From Chloroflexota bacterium (GTDB lineage Bacteria; Chloroflexota; UBA6077; FW602-bin22; JAMCYS01): a DNA stretch of 34,773 bases. Positions 21,558 to 29,814 of this stretch are shown here, one piece after another. The stretch is from positions 1 through 34,773 of the forward strand of contig JAMCYS010000035.1 of assembly GCA_023473795.1 (NCBI GenBank), written 5' to 3'. A program made the translations under genes and the position numbers. Numbering within the stretch: position 1 is the first letter of the stretch; the number at the start of each line of letters is the position of its first letter. Below the pieces are notes generated by a model that saw only the letters and a list, made by a program, of their open reading frames with translations, was not told where the DNA came from and made no database searches.

Positions 21558-22559
21558 ATGAACGACGATACAAACGAAGGGTATTTGGTTCCGTTCGTCC
21601 AACTCTTCCCGGAGCTAGGCCAACAGGAGACACGTACCATCGTTACGTGTGGCTACCCCGGGCTGCCGGACGACGAGTACGCGCTCGTGGAGTCCTACTG
21701 CCCCGACCCGGCCTGCGATTGCCGTCGGGTCATGCTGAATGTGATTGCCAGGCGAGACCTGGAACAGCGGAGAATGCGCTATCTCGCTTCGATTGGCTTT
21801 GCCTTTGATCGTAAGGCCGAGTTCGCCGGGCCAGAGCTCGACCCCTTGAATCCGCAGAGCGAGCACGCCCAGGTTCTGTTGAAGTTGGTCAGCAAGATAC
21901 TCACGGACAAGGCCTACGTGGCCCGCCTGGAAAGGCACTATCGCCTGGTCAAGGATTCAACAGGCCAGCGCCATGCCGGCAGCCAACGCCAGTCGTCCCG
22001 TCTGCCGGCCAAGAGCGCAGAGCAGTCTCGGGGTGCCGGAGGCCAAGAGGACAAACCGTCCAACGCGAACGTGCCGCTGGCGATGCGGGCTACCTTCGAG
22101 GCCGTCGTCGGGATTGCCGAGCCCTTCTGCCGCGAGCACCTCGACGAAGAATACGCCCAGCTCAGCCGAAAGATCGCCGCCGCACTCTGTCGCAAGCGAC
22201 CCTCGCCGCTGGCGGCGGGCAAGTCGCAGGTGTGGGCCTGCGCCATCGTCTACGCCCTGGGCAGCGTCAACTTTCTCTGGGACAAGACGCAGACGCCCCA
22301 TTTGAGAGCCGACGAGTTGTGCCGCCTCTTTGGGGTCAGCAAGAGCACGGCGGGGAACAAGGCCAGAACAGTCATGGATGCCCTGAAGATGGGTCCGTTC
22401 GACCCCCGCTGGTTCCGGCCTAGCCGGCTTGACGAGAACCCGATAGCCTGGCTGATCACGGTCGACGGGCTGATCCTAGACGCCCGAAGGGCCCCGCGTG
22501 AGATCCAAGAGGAAGCGCTGCGCAAGGGGCTTATCCCCTACCTCCCCGGCACGCGGTGA
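21558..22559 (+). CDS. DUF6398-like domain protein
   Basis: This 333-residue cytoplasmic protein has two parts. The N-terminal 110 residues contain CPDPACDCRRVMLNV, a Cys cluster (C-x4-C-x-C) that could bind metal. A low-complexity polar linker covers about 130-175. The C-terminal half starts PLAMRATFEAVVG and includes FCREHLDEEYAQL, WACAIVYALGSVNFLWDK, ADELCRLFGVSKSTAGNKA and a conserved end REIQEEALRKGLIPYLPGTR. I recognise this as the DUF6398 pattern. The LFGVSKSTAGNKA segment looks like a helix-turn-helix, so nucleic acid binding is possible. The frame is open upstream to 21438, but the ATG at 21558 has a GGGAG site and a -10 box. Function is unknown; the next gene, 28 bp downstream, is probably its partner. 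Confidence 0.8.
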   Translation: MNDDTNEGYLVPFVQLFPELGQQETRTIVTCGYPGLPDDEYALVESYCPDPACDCRRVMLNVIARRDLEQRRMRYLASIGFAFDRKAEFAGPELDPLNPQSEHAQVLLKLVSKILTDKAYVARLERHYRLVKDSTGQRHAGSQRQSSRLPAKSAEQSRGAGGQEDKPSNANVPLAMRATFEAVVGIAEPFCREHLDEEYAQLSRKIAAALCRKRPSPLAAGKSQVWACAIVYALGSVNFLWDKTQTPHLRADELCRLFGVSKSTAGNKARTVMDALKMGPFDPRWFRPSRLDENPIAWLITVDGLILDARRAPREIQEEALRKGLIPYLPGTR

Positions 22560-22587
22560 CCGAACAGTCTCGTGAGAAGGCCTGGCG

Positions 22588-23829
22588 ATGAGCGAGTACC
22601 AGTACTACGAGTTCCTGGCCATCGACCGTGCGCTAAGCAAGGAGCAGATGGCCGAGCTACGCGCCCTCTCAACCCGCGCCACCATCACGCCGACCAGGTT
22701 CCAGAACGTTTACAACTACGGGGATTTCCGAGGCGATCCCAAAAGGCTGATGGAGAGCTACTTCGATGCCTTCATCTACGTGACCAACTGGGGCACCCGC
22801 TGGCTGATGCTGCGCCTGCCGGGAAGGCTGCTGGACGTAGGGACCGTGAGACGATACGCCTTCGGAGTTGAGGACAAGCTGGACGCCTGGGCGAAGGGAG
22901 AGCTTGTGATTCTCTCTTTTCGCTCAGCGGACGAGGGGGGCGATTGGGAGGAAGGGGATGGGTGGCTAACGTCGCTCGTGCCCCTGTGGGCCGAGCTTGC
23001 CGGCGGCGATGTTCGTTCACTGTACATAGGCTGGCTGGCGGGCATTCAAGACCAAGCCAGGCTGGACGGGGCGGACTTGGCAGAAGTCGACGGCTCAGAG
23101 CAATGGGGCGAGGACGCGGAGCCCGGGGAGGATGTCCACGGGCCACTGGCTGGCGAGGTTGAGCCGCCCGTACCGGACGGCCTTGGTCGGCTTTCGGCGC
23201 CGCTGGAGGCGCTTGCCGACTTCCTGCGGCTCGACCGGGACCTGTTGGCGGTGGCGGCGGAGCGTAGCACTTCTATGCCGGCCGCGCCCTCACGCGAGCA
23301 GTGGGAGCGCTGCCTGCGGGATCTGCCGGCGCCCGAGAAGGACGCCCTTCTCCTGCGGCTTGTTGCCGACGGGGATACCCAGGTCCAGGCCGAGGTTACC
23401 CAGCGTTTCCGGCGTCAAATGGCCGCTGCCGGGCCGGGTGTGAGCCAGACGAGTGCTCGCCGGACGGTGGGAGAGCTACTCAGAGCAGCCGAGGATCGGG
23501 CCAAGAGGCGACGGCACGAGGAGGCGGAGCGTAAGGCAAAGGAACGGGCGTTCGCGGAGGAAGAACAAGCCCGAGCGCGGGCCCTGTGCCTGGAGGGTCT
23601 GGCAGGTCGCGAGGAAGAGATCTGGCGGCGAGTGGAGGCGCTAGTGGAGGCCAAGAAGGCGAAGGAGTATGACGACGCCGTGCGGCTTCTGGGGGATCTC
23701 AAGGACCTGGCGGCCCGCGCTGGCTCGGCAGGTGAGTTCGCCGGCCGTGTAGGCGAACTCCGCGCCCGACATACCAAGAAGCCGAGTTTCGTCCAGCGGC
23801 TTGACCAAGCTAGCCTAACGGGAAAATAG
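22588..23829 (+). CDS. Uncharacterised conserved protein with C-terminal coiled coil
   Basis: This 413-residue soluble protein starts EYQYYEFLAIDRALSKEQMAELRALSTRA and contains NYGDFRGDPKRLMESYFDAF, VTNWGTRWLMLRLP and GWLTSLVPLWAELAGGDVRSLYIGWLAG. From memory this N-terminal pattern belongs to an uncharacterised bacterial family; I cannot name a domain. A Glu/Asp-rich spacer near residue 170 is followed by LSAPLEALADFLRLDRDLL. Residues about 290-400 are highly charged (Arg/Lys/Glu/Ala) and should form a long coiled coil. No membrane segment or catalytic motif is visible. It is 28 bp from the DUF6398-like gene on the same strand, which suggests co-expression. A role in nucleic-acid transactions or stress is possible but unsupported. 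Confidence 0.75.
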   Translation: MSEYQYYEFLAIDRALSKEQMAELRALSTRATITPTRFQNVYNYGDFRGDPKRLMESYFDAFIYVTNWGTRWLMLRLPGRLLDVGTVRRYAFGVEDKLDAWAKGELVILSFRSADEGGDWEEGDGWLTSLVPLWAELAGGDVRSLYIGWLAGIQDQARLDGADLAEVDGSEQWGEDAEPGEDVHGPLAGEVEPPVPDGLGRLSAPLEALADFLRLDRDLLAVAAERSTSMPAAPSREQWERCLRDLPAPEKDALLLRLVADGDTQVQAEVTQRFRRQMAAAGPGVSQTSARRTVGELLRAAEDRAKRRRHEEAERKAKERAFAEEEQARARALCLEGLAGREEEIWRRVEALVEAKKAKEYDDAVRLLGDLKDLAARAGSAGEFAGRVGELRARHTKKPSFVQRLDQASLTGK

Positions 23830-24248
23830 GCGAGCAGCCCCTCTGGACAGGAGGAGCGCAAAAGGTCCTCTTCAACGCAGCGCGGTTTGTAGGGATCGCG
23901 TCACCCACCATTTGTGTCCTAACGAACAAGCGGCCGACTTGCACTTGCCTGCCAGGTCCAGGCACCGTGATCATCGCACAAGGAGACATAGCGACCGCCA
24001 GTGCTGCCGGTAGTTGCCTCGCTGGCAGGAGAAAAGCAGGCTGTCGCGCCGCCACCGATAGCAGCTTCACGTCCAGCTCGAAGGTGGCGGCCGCCAGGGC
24101 CTCCATCCTGTCCTTTAGCCCCGCAGCACCCTGCATCTCTATGTTGACCCGGGGCCCCCCACTCTGGAGAGGGCCCCGGGGATCGTCCTGTTTCCTCGAG
24201 CGTAGCCTACGATTCCTCACCCGGGCTCCGCTCCTCCCTGCTGTTAGG
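23830..24248. other. Non-coding or decayed stretch with one strong hairpin
   Basis: No recognisable gene lies here. A minus-strand frame across 23967-24140 reads like a plausible helical peptide (GAAGLKDRMEALAAATFELDVKLL) but matches no family I know and has no start context. It may be a gene relic. The stretch ends at the left terminal repeat of the transposon relic. Confidence 0.5.
24148..24180 (+). terminator. GC-rich perfect hairpin
   Basis: CCCGGGGCCC (24148-24157) and GGGCCCCGGG (24171-24180) form a perfect 10-bp stem with a 13-base loop that can fold further. The following bases (GATCGTCCTGTTTCC) are only slightly T-rich. It may terminate transcription from the gene ending at 23829, about 320 bp upstream, or be a leftover of mobile DNA. 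Confidence 0.4.
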
Positions 24249-24263
24249 CTCAGAAGCTGTGAA
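24249..24263 (+). repeat. Left terminal inverted repeat
   Basis: CTCAGAAGCTGTGAA; it matches the inverse of the right end (CTGAGAGGCTGTGAA) at 13 of 15 positions. Confidence 0.7.
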
Positions 24264-24334
24264 CAAATCGGCAAACCCCTTGCCGTCTGCCTGCGGAGGC
24301 GGGAGAATAGGCCAAACTGCCCGGGAGGGGAACA

Positions 24335-24696
24335 ATGGCCAAGGAAACCTTGTTCGAGATGGGCGAGCCGCAAGAGCCCCAGCCCGCTGCGCCCACGCGC
24401 CTGGGGCGGGGGCAGGCTCGTTTCGCCGCCAGGAAACGCTGGAGCGCTGCCTGGCAGAGGCGCACCAGCAGGTGGCACGCCTGGCCAGGGAGCGGGAATG
24501 CCCCGACCCCGGGGTAAGCCGGCGGGAGCAAGCGGCGCGGGAGCGGGCGGCACAGGAGCGCCAAGAGCGGGTAGAGGGGGCCTTGCGGCGCCTGCCGGTG
24601 GTCAAGGCGGTCAAGGGCACGGACAAAGTGCTGAGCGTGCCACTGCTCGTGGCCGTCACCCACAACCTGCTGCGTTGGATAGCGCTGGGCGCCTAG
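24335..24696 (+). pseudogene. Transposase remnant (IS1182-like), frameshifted with internal deletion
   Basis: The ATG at 24335 opens a frame MAKETLFEMGEPQEP that loses coding sense near 24425. In a different frame, the sequence from about 24427 reads RRQETLERCLAEAHQQVARL, then SRREQAARERAAQERQERV, then after another jump VPLLVAVTHNLLRWIALGA and a stop at 24696. The Arg/Glu-rich central block and the terminal HNLLRWIAL are features of IS1182-type transposases as I know them. The DDE catalytic residues are absent, and the pieces lie in two frames, so no functional transposase is made. Confidence 0.7.
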
Positions 24697-24833
24697 CGCT
24701 GGTCCGGGTACGGGGTAACAGCTGCCGACACCGGTCTGGAACCCAGGCCCAGTCCCAGCAGCGACCAGCGGCCGTGGCAATGCGCGAGCGCTCATCCAGG
24801 TCTCACGGCATTCTATATCCATTGAGTCAAAGA

Positions 24834-24848
24834 TTCACAGCCTCTCAG
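24834..24848 (-). repeat. Right terminal inverted repeat
   Basis: Read on the minus strand: CTGAGAGGCTGTGAA, matching the left end at 13 of 15 positions. Confidence 0.7.
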
Positions 24849-24873
24849 GAAGACTGGCAGGCCGGGGTGCTCG

Positions 24874-24902
24874 TTGACGCCCGAGCGGAGGCAACCTATA
24901 AT
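24874..24902 (+). promoter_or_regulatory. Strong sigma-70-type promoter of the MoxR operon
   Basis: TTGACG (24874-24879), a 17-base spacer and a perfect TATAAT (24897-24902) lie only 25 bp outside the right end of the transposon relic. Transcription should begin near 24909, with a leader of about 214 bases to the MoxR start. Confidence 0.8.
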
Positions 24903-25122
24903 AATAGCCAACAACAGCATAGCCACAGACGGGCGATGAAGCTCGCTCGCCGCGGCCGTTCAATCTGGCCGGCTAGCGCCGTTCAAGCGGCTGATGGCTT
25001 CTACTGGTGCCTTGGCATCGTGTAGAGGCCGTTTTTCTTGCGGGGTGGGGCAAGCCTGTACCGATCGTGGCCAAGGCGGCGGGCAGACCAGCGAGCATCG
25101 CGGCAGAAGGGGTGGTATCAGA

Positions 25123-26124
25123 TTGAGTGAACTTGCCACGCAGGCCGGCGCACGCGTGCGGGACATGGCCCTGCGAGCGCGGGCTAACGTCGAGAAGGTC
25201 ATCGTCGGCAAGGGCGAGGTCGTCGACTTCGTTCTCGTCGCGCTCCTTTGCGAGGGGCACGTACTCCTGGAGGACGTGCCGGGCATCGGCAAGACGATGC
25301 TCGCCAAGTCCGTGGCCCGCACCCTGGGCTGCTCTTTCCGCCGCCTGCAGTTCACGCCTGATCTCCTGCCATCCGACGTCACGGGCTTGCGGTTCTTCAA
25401 CCAGAAGGAACAGGAGTTCGAGTTCCACCCAGGGCCGATCTTCGCCCAGATTGTGCTGGCGGACGAGATCAACCGCGCCACGCCGCGCACGCAATCGGCG
25501 CTTCTGGAGTGCATGGACGAACAGCAGGTCACGGTGGAGGGCGAAACGCACCCCTTGCCTCGGCCGTTCCTCGTGCTGGCCACTCAGAATCCGATTGAGC
25601 TGGAGGGCACCTTCCCGCTGCCGGAGGCCCAGCTGGACCGTTTTCTGCTGCGCCTTTCGCTGGGTTACCCCTCGGGCGAAGAGGAGAGGACCATCCTGCG
25701 CCGCTTCCGCGCCACCAATCCTCTGGAGGTACTAGTCCCGGTGGTGAGCGGTGAGGAACTGCTGGCTATGCAGGCCATCTGCCGGGAAGTGCACGTGAGC
25801 GAGCCGGTGGAGGACTACGTACTCGCCCTCGTCGCCGCCACGCGCCGGCACCCGGCCATCGAGCTGGGCGCCAGCCCGCGCGGGGCGCTCGCCCTCTACC
25901 ACGCGGCCCAGGCCCTGGCCGCGCTGCGGGGTCGCGGCTTCGTCGTTCCGGACGACGTGAAGCGTCTGGCCCGCCCAGTGCTGGCCCACCGCCTCATCGC
26001 CAGCGCGCAGACCCGCTTGCGCGGGCGCGGCGCCGACGAGTTGCTGGCGGAGGTGCTGGCGGGCGTGCCGGTGCCGGTCGAGGAAGCCGAGCCCCCCACC
26101 CTCGCCACCGGCGCCCGGAGCTAA
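25123..26124 (+). CDS. MoxR family AAA+ ATPase
   Basis: This 333-residue AAA+ ATPase has Walker A PGIGKTML (around residues 53-60), Walker [10 protein letters not shown] (around 111-119), sensor 1 VLATQNPIE with [13 protein letters not shown], and the family end [17 protein letters not shown]. MoxR proteins act as chaperones that assemble or activate partners, often with metal cofactors, together with von Willebrand or DUF58 proteins. I chose the TTG at 25123, which follows AAGGGG by 10 bases and gives the usual N-terminus. The frame is open to 24994 but that extension has no family likeness. It is 5 bp from the DUF58 gene and first in its operon. Confidence 0.93.
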   Translation: MSELATQAGARVRDMALRARANVEKVIVGKGEVVDFVLVALLCEGHVLLEDVPGIGKTMLAKSVARTLGCSFRRLQFTPDLLPSDVTGLRFFNQKEQEFEFHPGPIFAQIVLADEINRATPRTQSALLECMDEQQVTVEGETHPLPRPFLVLATQNPIELEGTFPLPEAQLDRFLLRLSLGYPSGEEERTILRRFRATNPLEVLVPVVSGEELLAMQAICREVHVSEPVEDYVLALVAATRRHPAIELGASPRGALALYHAAQALAALRGRGFVVPDDVKRLARPVLAHRLIASAQTRLRGRGADELLAEVLAGVPVPVEEAEPPTLATGARS

Positions 26125-26129
26125 TCAAG

Positions 26130-27371
26130 ATGTTCGGCGAGGGCTGGCACCTCGCGATCGCCGCTCTGCTGGTGACCAGCCTCGTGCTGCGCAGCGGCCT
26201 CCTCTTTGTCGTCTCCCTGGCCCTGTTGCTGGTGGCCACTGCCTCGCGTCTCTGGGACAAGTACTGCCTCACCGGCGTCGAATATCGCCGCCATTTCAGC
26301 CAGACGCGCGCCTTCTTCGGCGAGGAGGTCGAGCTCACCGTCGAGATAACTAACCGCAAGTTGCTGCCGCTGGCCTGGTTGGAGGTGGAGGACGAGCTGC
26401 CGACGGAACTGGAGCCCCGGCAGGGCCGGCTGACTCCCTCGCACAAGGCCGGGCGCAGCCTGTTGCTCAACCTGCTCTCCTTGCGCTGGTACGAGCGCGT
26501 GCGCCGGCACTACCGGCTGCGCTGCGACGTCCGCGGCTACCACAGCTTCGGCCCGGCTACCCTTCGCTCCGGCGACCTCTTTGGCTTCTACCGTAGAGGG
26601 ACGACGGTCGAAAACGAGGATCACCTGCTGGTCTACCCGCGGGTGGTGCCGCTCGGCCGGCTGGGACTGCCGGCCAAGGACCCGTTCGGCGACCGTAAGG
26701 CCCGCCAGTGGCTGTTCGAGGACCCTTTGCGGATCGCCGGCACCCGCGAGTACGTCTACGGGGATAGCCTCCGCCGGGTGGACTGGAAGGCCACCGCCCG
26801 CACGCAGCGGTTACAGGTCAGGCTGCACGAACCCACCACCACCTACCGTCTGGTGATCTTCCTCAACCTGAACACTTTCGGCGGCTACTGGTGGTGGCTG
26901 GGCTATGACCGCGATCTGCTCGAGCTCTCCATCAGCGTGGCGGCGTCCGTGGCCAACTGGGCCATGGAGCAGGGCTACCAGGTCGGCCTCTTGGCCAACG
27001 GCAACGCCCGTCGCTCGGACCAGACGGTGAAAGTGGCGCCCAGTCGCGACCCCAACCAGTTGACCCACATTCTGGAGGCCCTGGCCAAGGTGCTGCCCTT
27101 CGCCACCATGCCCCTGGAGGGCCTGCTGCGGCTGGAGAGCAACGAGCTGCCTTACGGGGCGACGCTGGTGGTGGTAACGGCGGTGCTGAACGAGGAGATC
27201 ACCCACGAGTTGCTGGCCCTAAAGGCGGCGGGCCACCGGATCGCGCTGCTTCTGGTGGGCGACCAGGTGCCCAGTTTCCACTGGGAGGGCATTGCCGTCT
27301 ATCGCATCGGCGGCGAAGCCACCTGGCGCGACCTGCGTGAAATCGCGGGCGAATCATTGTCCGTTCCTTGA
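26130..27371 (+). CDS. DUF58 domain membrane protein
   Basis: This 413-residue protein starts with two close membrane helices (about residues 7-40), followed by a beta-rich segment (TVEITNRKLLPLAWLEVEDELP) and the DUF58 hallmark GTREYVYGDSLRRVDWKATARTQ near residue 210. A von Willebrand-like fold follows, with YRLVIFLNLNTFGG in place of a clear metal-site DxSxS. DUF58 proteins are partners of MoxR ATPases and are linked to envelope stress and protein complex assembly. The gene lies 5 bp after moxR and 62 bp before the DUF4129 gene. Length and order are typical of such operons. Confidence 0.92.
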   Translation: MFGEGWHLAIAALLVTSLVLRSGLLFVVSLALLLVATASRLWDKYCLTGVEYRRHFSQTRAFFGEEVELTVEITNRKLLPLAWLEVEDELPTELEPRQGRLTPSHKAGRSLLLNLLSLRWYERVRRHYRLRCDVRGYHSFGPATLRSGDLFGFYRRGTTVENEDHLLVYPRVVPLGRLGLPAKDPFGDRKARQWLFEDPLRIAGTREYVYGDSLRRVDWKATARTQRLQVRLHEPTTTYRLVIFLNLNTFGGYWWWLGYDRDLLELSISVAASVANWAMEQGYQVGLLANGNARRSDQTVKVAPSRDPNQLTHILEALAKVLPFATMPLEGLLRLESNELPYGATLVVVTAVLNEEITHELLALKAAGHRIALLLVGDQVPSFHWEGIAVYRIGGEATWRDLREIAGESLSVP

Positions 27372-27433
27372 GGGGCAAGAGCGGGCTCTAGTTGGCAAAG
27401 CGTATTCGCTCATTCTGCACGGTGGAGGACCCG

Positions 27434-28987
27434 GTGAACAGCAATCGGGCTTGGCTGCGCCTCCTGGGGCTGCCCCTGAGCCTGGCGGCGATGCAGACCT
27501 GTTGGGTCTATCCCTGGGCCCTGCTGTTCGGTCTCTGGCTCCGGCCCGGCGAGGCCGCGCCCCTGCTGGCGGCGGGCTGGGTCCTGCTCCTCCTCGCCGG
27601 CAGCCACTTGGCGGCCCTGGCGCTAAGCCTGCGAGGTTGGCCGCTGCGGCGAGCGCAGACCGCCCTGGTGGCCCTGGGCCTCGTCGCGGTCGCCCTCGCC
27701 GTGCGCGCCGACTACCTCGGCGGGGTCGCGCTCGCCGACCCTGCCTGGCTGGGCGCTCTGCCGCAGGCCCTGGCAACGGCCCTGCCACGCCCCAACGCGC
27801 CTTCTCTGGCCGTTGCCCTCGGCATCTTGCTTTGGTGGCGCGGGCTCGCCCAGGCCCAGAACAGCGTCACCTTCGAGCGGGTCGAGCGGGGGTTCCTGAT
27901 GGGTCTGGCGGCGCTGGTGGGTCTGGCGCTCGTGGCCCTGGCCTTCGTCCCTGCTGCCTACGCTTGGCTGCAGCAACGCACCGCCGTCTACTTCGTGGGC
28001 TTTTTCTTCCTCAGTCTCGTCTTGCTGGCCCTGACCCGCCTGAACGAGGTTCGCGCCCAGGCCCGCACTGCCGGCAAGACGCTGGGTGTGAGCCCCCAGT
28101 GGCTGGCAGTCCTCTTGGCCACTACCACGATCATTCTCTTGCTCGTGGTGGCTCTGGCCGGATTGCTGTCCTTCGACCTCATCGCCGCCGTGGCCGGCCC
28201 TCTCCTCAGCCCGCTGGGCGCCCTGCTTGGGCTTCTCTTCGAGGGATTGGTCCTTCTGGTCGGCCTGCTGCTGACGCCGCTCTTCTACCTTATCCTCTGG
28301 CTGCGACAGGGGGCGGTGCCCACGCCTTTCCAAGCGCCTGACAACTCCTGGCTCGAACAGTTGCAGAAGGAGGGGACCCAGGCCGTCCTGGCGCCTGAGG
28401 TGGCAATGATCGCCAAGTGGGTGGCGGCGACGGTGCTGGTGCTGCTGGTGGTGCTACTCCTGGCGCGGGCCGTGGGCCGGCGCCGGGAGTGGGTGCGCGA
28501 AGAGGACGTGGACGAGGAGCGGGACTCCGTCTGGGGTTGGCGGACCCTGGGCGCCGCGCTGCTGGCCTGGTTGCGCTCGCTGCGGCGGCGATTGCCCGGC
28601 GCCTCGGCGCGTGGTGAGGCCGGCTCCCCGGCGCCGCGAGCGGTCGTGGCCTCGCCCCTTGTGCTCACCATCAGGCAGATCTACTGGCAGTTATTGCAGC
28701 TGGGTGCTCGCCAGGGTGTGGCAAGGCCCCGCCACGCCACTCCTTACGAGCATCTAGGTGCCCTGCGACGGCGCCTCGGTCCCGCGGACGACCTGGCCGC
28801 CATCACCGAAGCCTACGTCGGCGCCCGCTACGGGCCGGTGGCGCCGACGCCGGACGAGACCGAGGCCGTGCGTGCCCGCTGGCGGCGCCTCGTGGCCGCG
28901 GCCGAGGAGGGCATGGATGAGGGATCAGCGAGAGAGGCGCCAGCGCAGCCATCCCGCCCGGCCCAAATGGAGGATACCAAGGAATGA
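27434..28987 (+). CDS. DUF4129 domain multi-pass membrane protein
   Basis: This 517-residue protein has at least seven hydrophobic segments in residues 10-370, with Leu-rich stretches such as LLVGLLLTPLFYLILWL. A cytoplasmic tail holds the DUF4129 motif: IRQIYWQLLQLGARQGVARP, then TPYEHLGALRRRL and ITEAYVGARYG. In many bacteria DUF4129 is the C-terminal part of membrane transglutaminases in moxR operons; here no transglutaminase domain is visible. I prefer the GTG at 27434, with GGAGG 5 bases upstream, over the TTG at 27392. Its stop overlaps the start of the phosphatase gene (ATGA), so the two are translationally coupled. Confidence 0.85.
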   Translation: MNSNRAWLRLLGLPLSLAAMQTCWVYPWALLFGLWLRPGEAAPLLAAGWVLLLLAGSHLAALALSLRGWPLRRAQTALVALGLVAVALAVRADYLGGVALADPAWLGALPQALATALPRPNAPSLAVALGILLWWRGLAQAQNSVTFERVERGFLMGLAALVGLALVALAFVPAAYAWLQQRTAVYFVGFFFLSLVLLALTRLNEVRAQARTAGKTLGVSPQWLAVLLATTTIILLLVVALAGLLSFDLIAAVAGPLLSPLGALLGLLFEGLVLLVGLLLTPLFYLILWLRQGAVPTPFQAPDNSWLEQLQKEGTQAVLAPEVAMIAKWVAATVLVLLVVLLLARAVGRRREWVREEDVDEERDSVWGWRTLGAALLAWLRSLRRRLPGASARGEAGSPAPRAVVASPLVLTIRQIYWQLLQLGARQGVARPRHATPYEHLGALRRRLGPADDLAAITEAYVGARYGPVAPTPDETEAVRARWRRLVAAAEEGMDEGSAREAPAQPSRPAQMEDTKE

Positions 28988-29623
28988 CCACCAAGCCGAC
29001 GAAGATCATTCTCGTGCGCCACGGGCAGACGGAGTGGAACTGCGTCGAGCGCTTTCGCGGCCGGGCCGACGTTCCCCTGAACGCCACCGGCCGCCGGCAG
29101 GCCGAAGCGGTCGCCCGCAGGCTGGCCCGCCTCGGCGGCGTGGCCATGGTCTATAGCAGTCCGCTCGGCCGCTGCCTCAACACCGCCGTGCCCATCGCCG
29201 CGGCCGCCGGGGCGGAGATGCAGCCCCTGGCGGGCATCATCGACATCGACTATGGCGAGTGGCAGGGTCTGACCCCGGCCGAGGCGGAAGAGCGCTACCC
29301 GGACATCTTCCCCGCCTGGCTGGAAGCCCCCGATGTCGTGCCCATCCCGGGGGGGCGAGTCATTGCCCGAAGTGCGGGAGAGGGCGGTGTCGGCGCTCGA
29401 GGAGGTCGTCCAGGTCCATAGTGGCCAGACGGTCGTCCTGGTCGCCCACAAGGTAATCTGCAAGGTGCTGATCTGCCACGCCCTCGAGCTCGACAACTGC
29501 CACTTCTGGCGAATGGAGCAGGACAACGCCGCCGTCAACATCTTCGTTCGCCTGGCCGGCGGCTACCTCGTCAAGTGTGTCAACGACATCTGCCACCTTG
29601 AGGATTCGGCGCGCGGCAGATGA
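28984..29623 (+). pseudogene. Histidine phosphatase (phosphoglycerate mutase-like), frameshifted at a G7 run
   Basis: The first frame encodes an N-terminal half with ILVRHGQTEWN (catalytic His), SSPLGRCLNTA and DIDYGEWQG, then runs out of homology at residue 123 and stops at 29421. The missing half continues in another frame from about 29350: PGGESLPEVRERAV, VVLVAHKVICKVLICHAL (second His) and a normal end at 29623. The join is at seven G (29349-29355). Six G would restore one frame and give a complete protein of about 212 residues. The cause may be a sequencing or assembly error, a true mutation, or slippage-based switching. The gene is coupled to the DUF4129 gene and last in the operon. Confidence 0.9.
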
Positions 29624-29669
29624 CTCGGCAGTCGGTGGGAATCAAACAAGATGCCGACGCCTTGTCACT

Positions 29670-29697
29670 CCAGCCGTGCAGAGGAGGGCACGGCTGG
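29670..29697. terminator. Strong hairpin at the convergent gene junction
   Basis: CCAGCCGTGC (29670-29679) and GCACGGCTGG (29688-29697) form a perfect 10-bp stem with an 8-base loop. It lies 46 bp after the phosphatase frame and 118 bp beyond the stop of the convergent TunR-like gene. No T-tract is seen on either side, so it is a candidate terminator or transcript-end structure. Confidence 0.55.
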
Positions 29698-29814
29698 CCC
29701 TGGTTCCTGTTGGGATGGTTGATGGCCTTCGCTCTAGGCGCCGACACCGGTAGGGCTCCCAAAGGCTGCGGCATGCCCGGTCTGCCAGGCTCCGGTGCTC
29801 TCCTGCTCTAGCAC

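Larger units (their letters stand above)
24249..24848 (+). mobile_element. Internally deleted insertion sequence, IS1182-like, about 600 bp
   Basis: The element is bounded by 15-bp terminal inverted repeats (left 24249-24263, right 24834-24848) that agree at 13 positions. Inside is a short transposase relic with the start, a central charged segment and the C-terminus, but without the catalytic DDE core. Full IS1182-type elements are about 1.6-2 kb, so more than half is missing. No clear target-site duplication is seen at these ends. It can no longer move by itself, but matching ends might be mobilised in trans by a complete copy, as with MITEs. Confidence 0.7.

Noticed and set aside
24231-24870. 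Target-site duplication around the transposon relic
   Set aside because: The bases flanking the two 15-bp repeats do not match at 2-9 bp. Either the ends differ slightly from my call or the duplication has decayed.
23967-25025. Plus-strand open frame of 352 codons across the transposon relic
   Set aside because: Composition is low-complexity (Gly/Ala/Arg/Pro), it crosses both terminal repeats and the hairpin, and part of it conflicts with the transposase remnant frame.
29620-29811. 63-codon frame whose ATG overlaps the phosphatase stop
   Set aside because: The overlap is suggestive, but the peptide is not recognisable, and the frame spans a 10-bp perfect hairpin that is better explained as a transcript-end structure.
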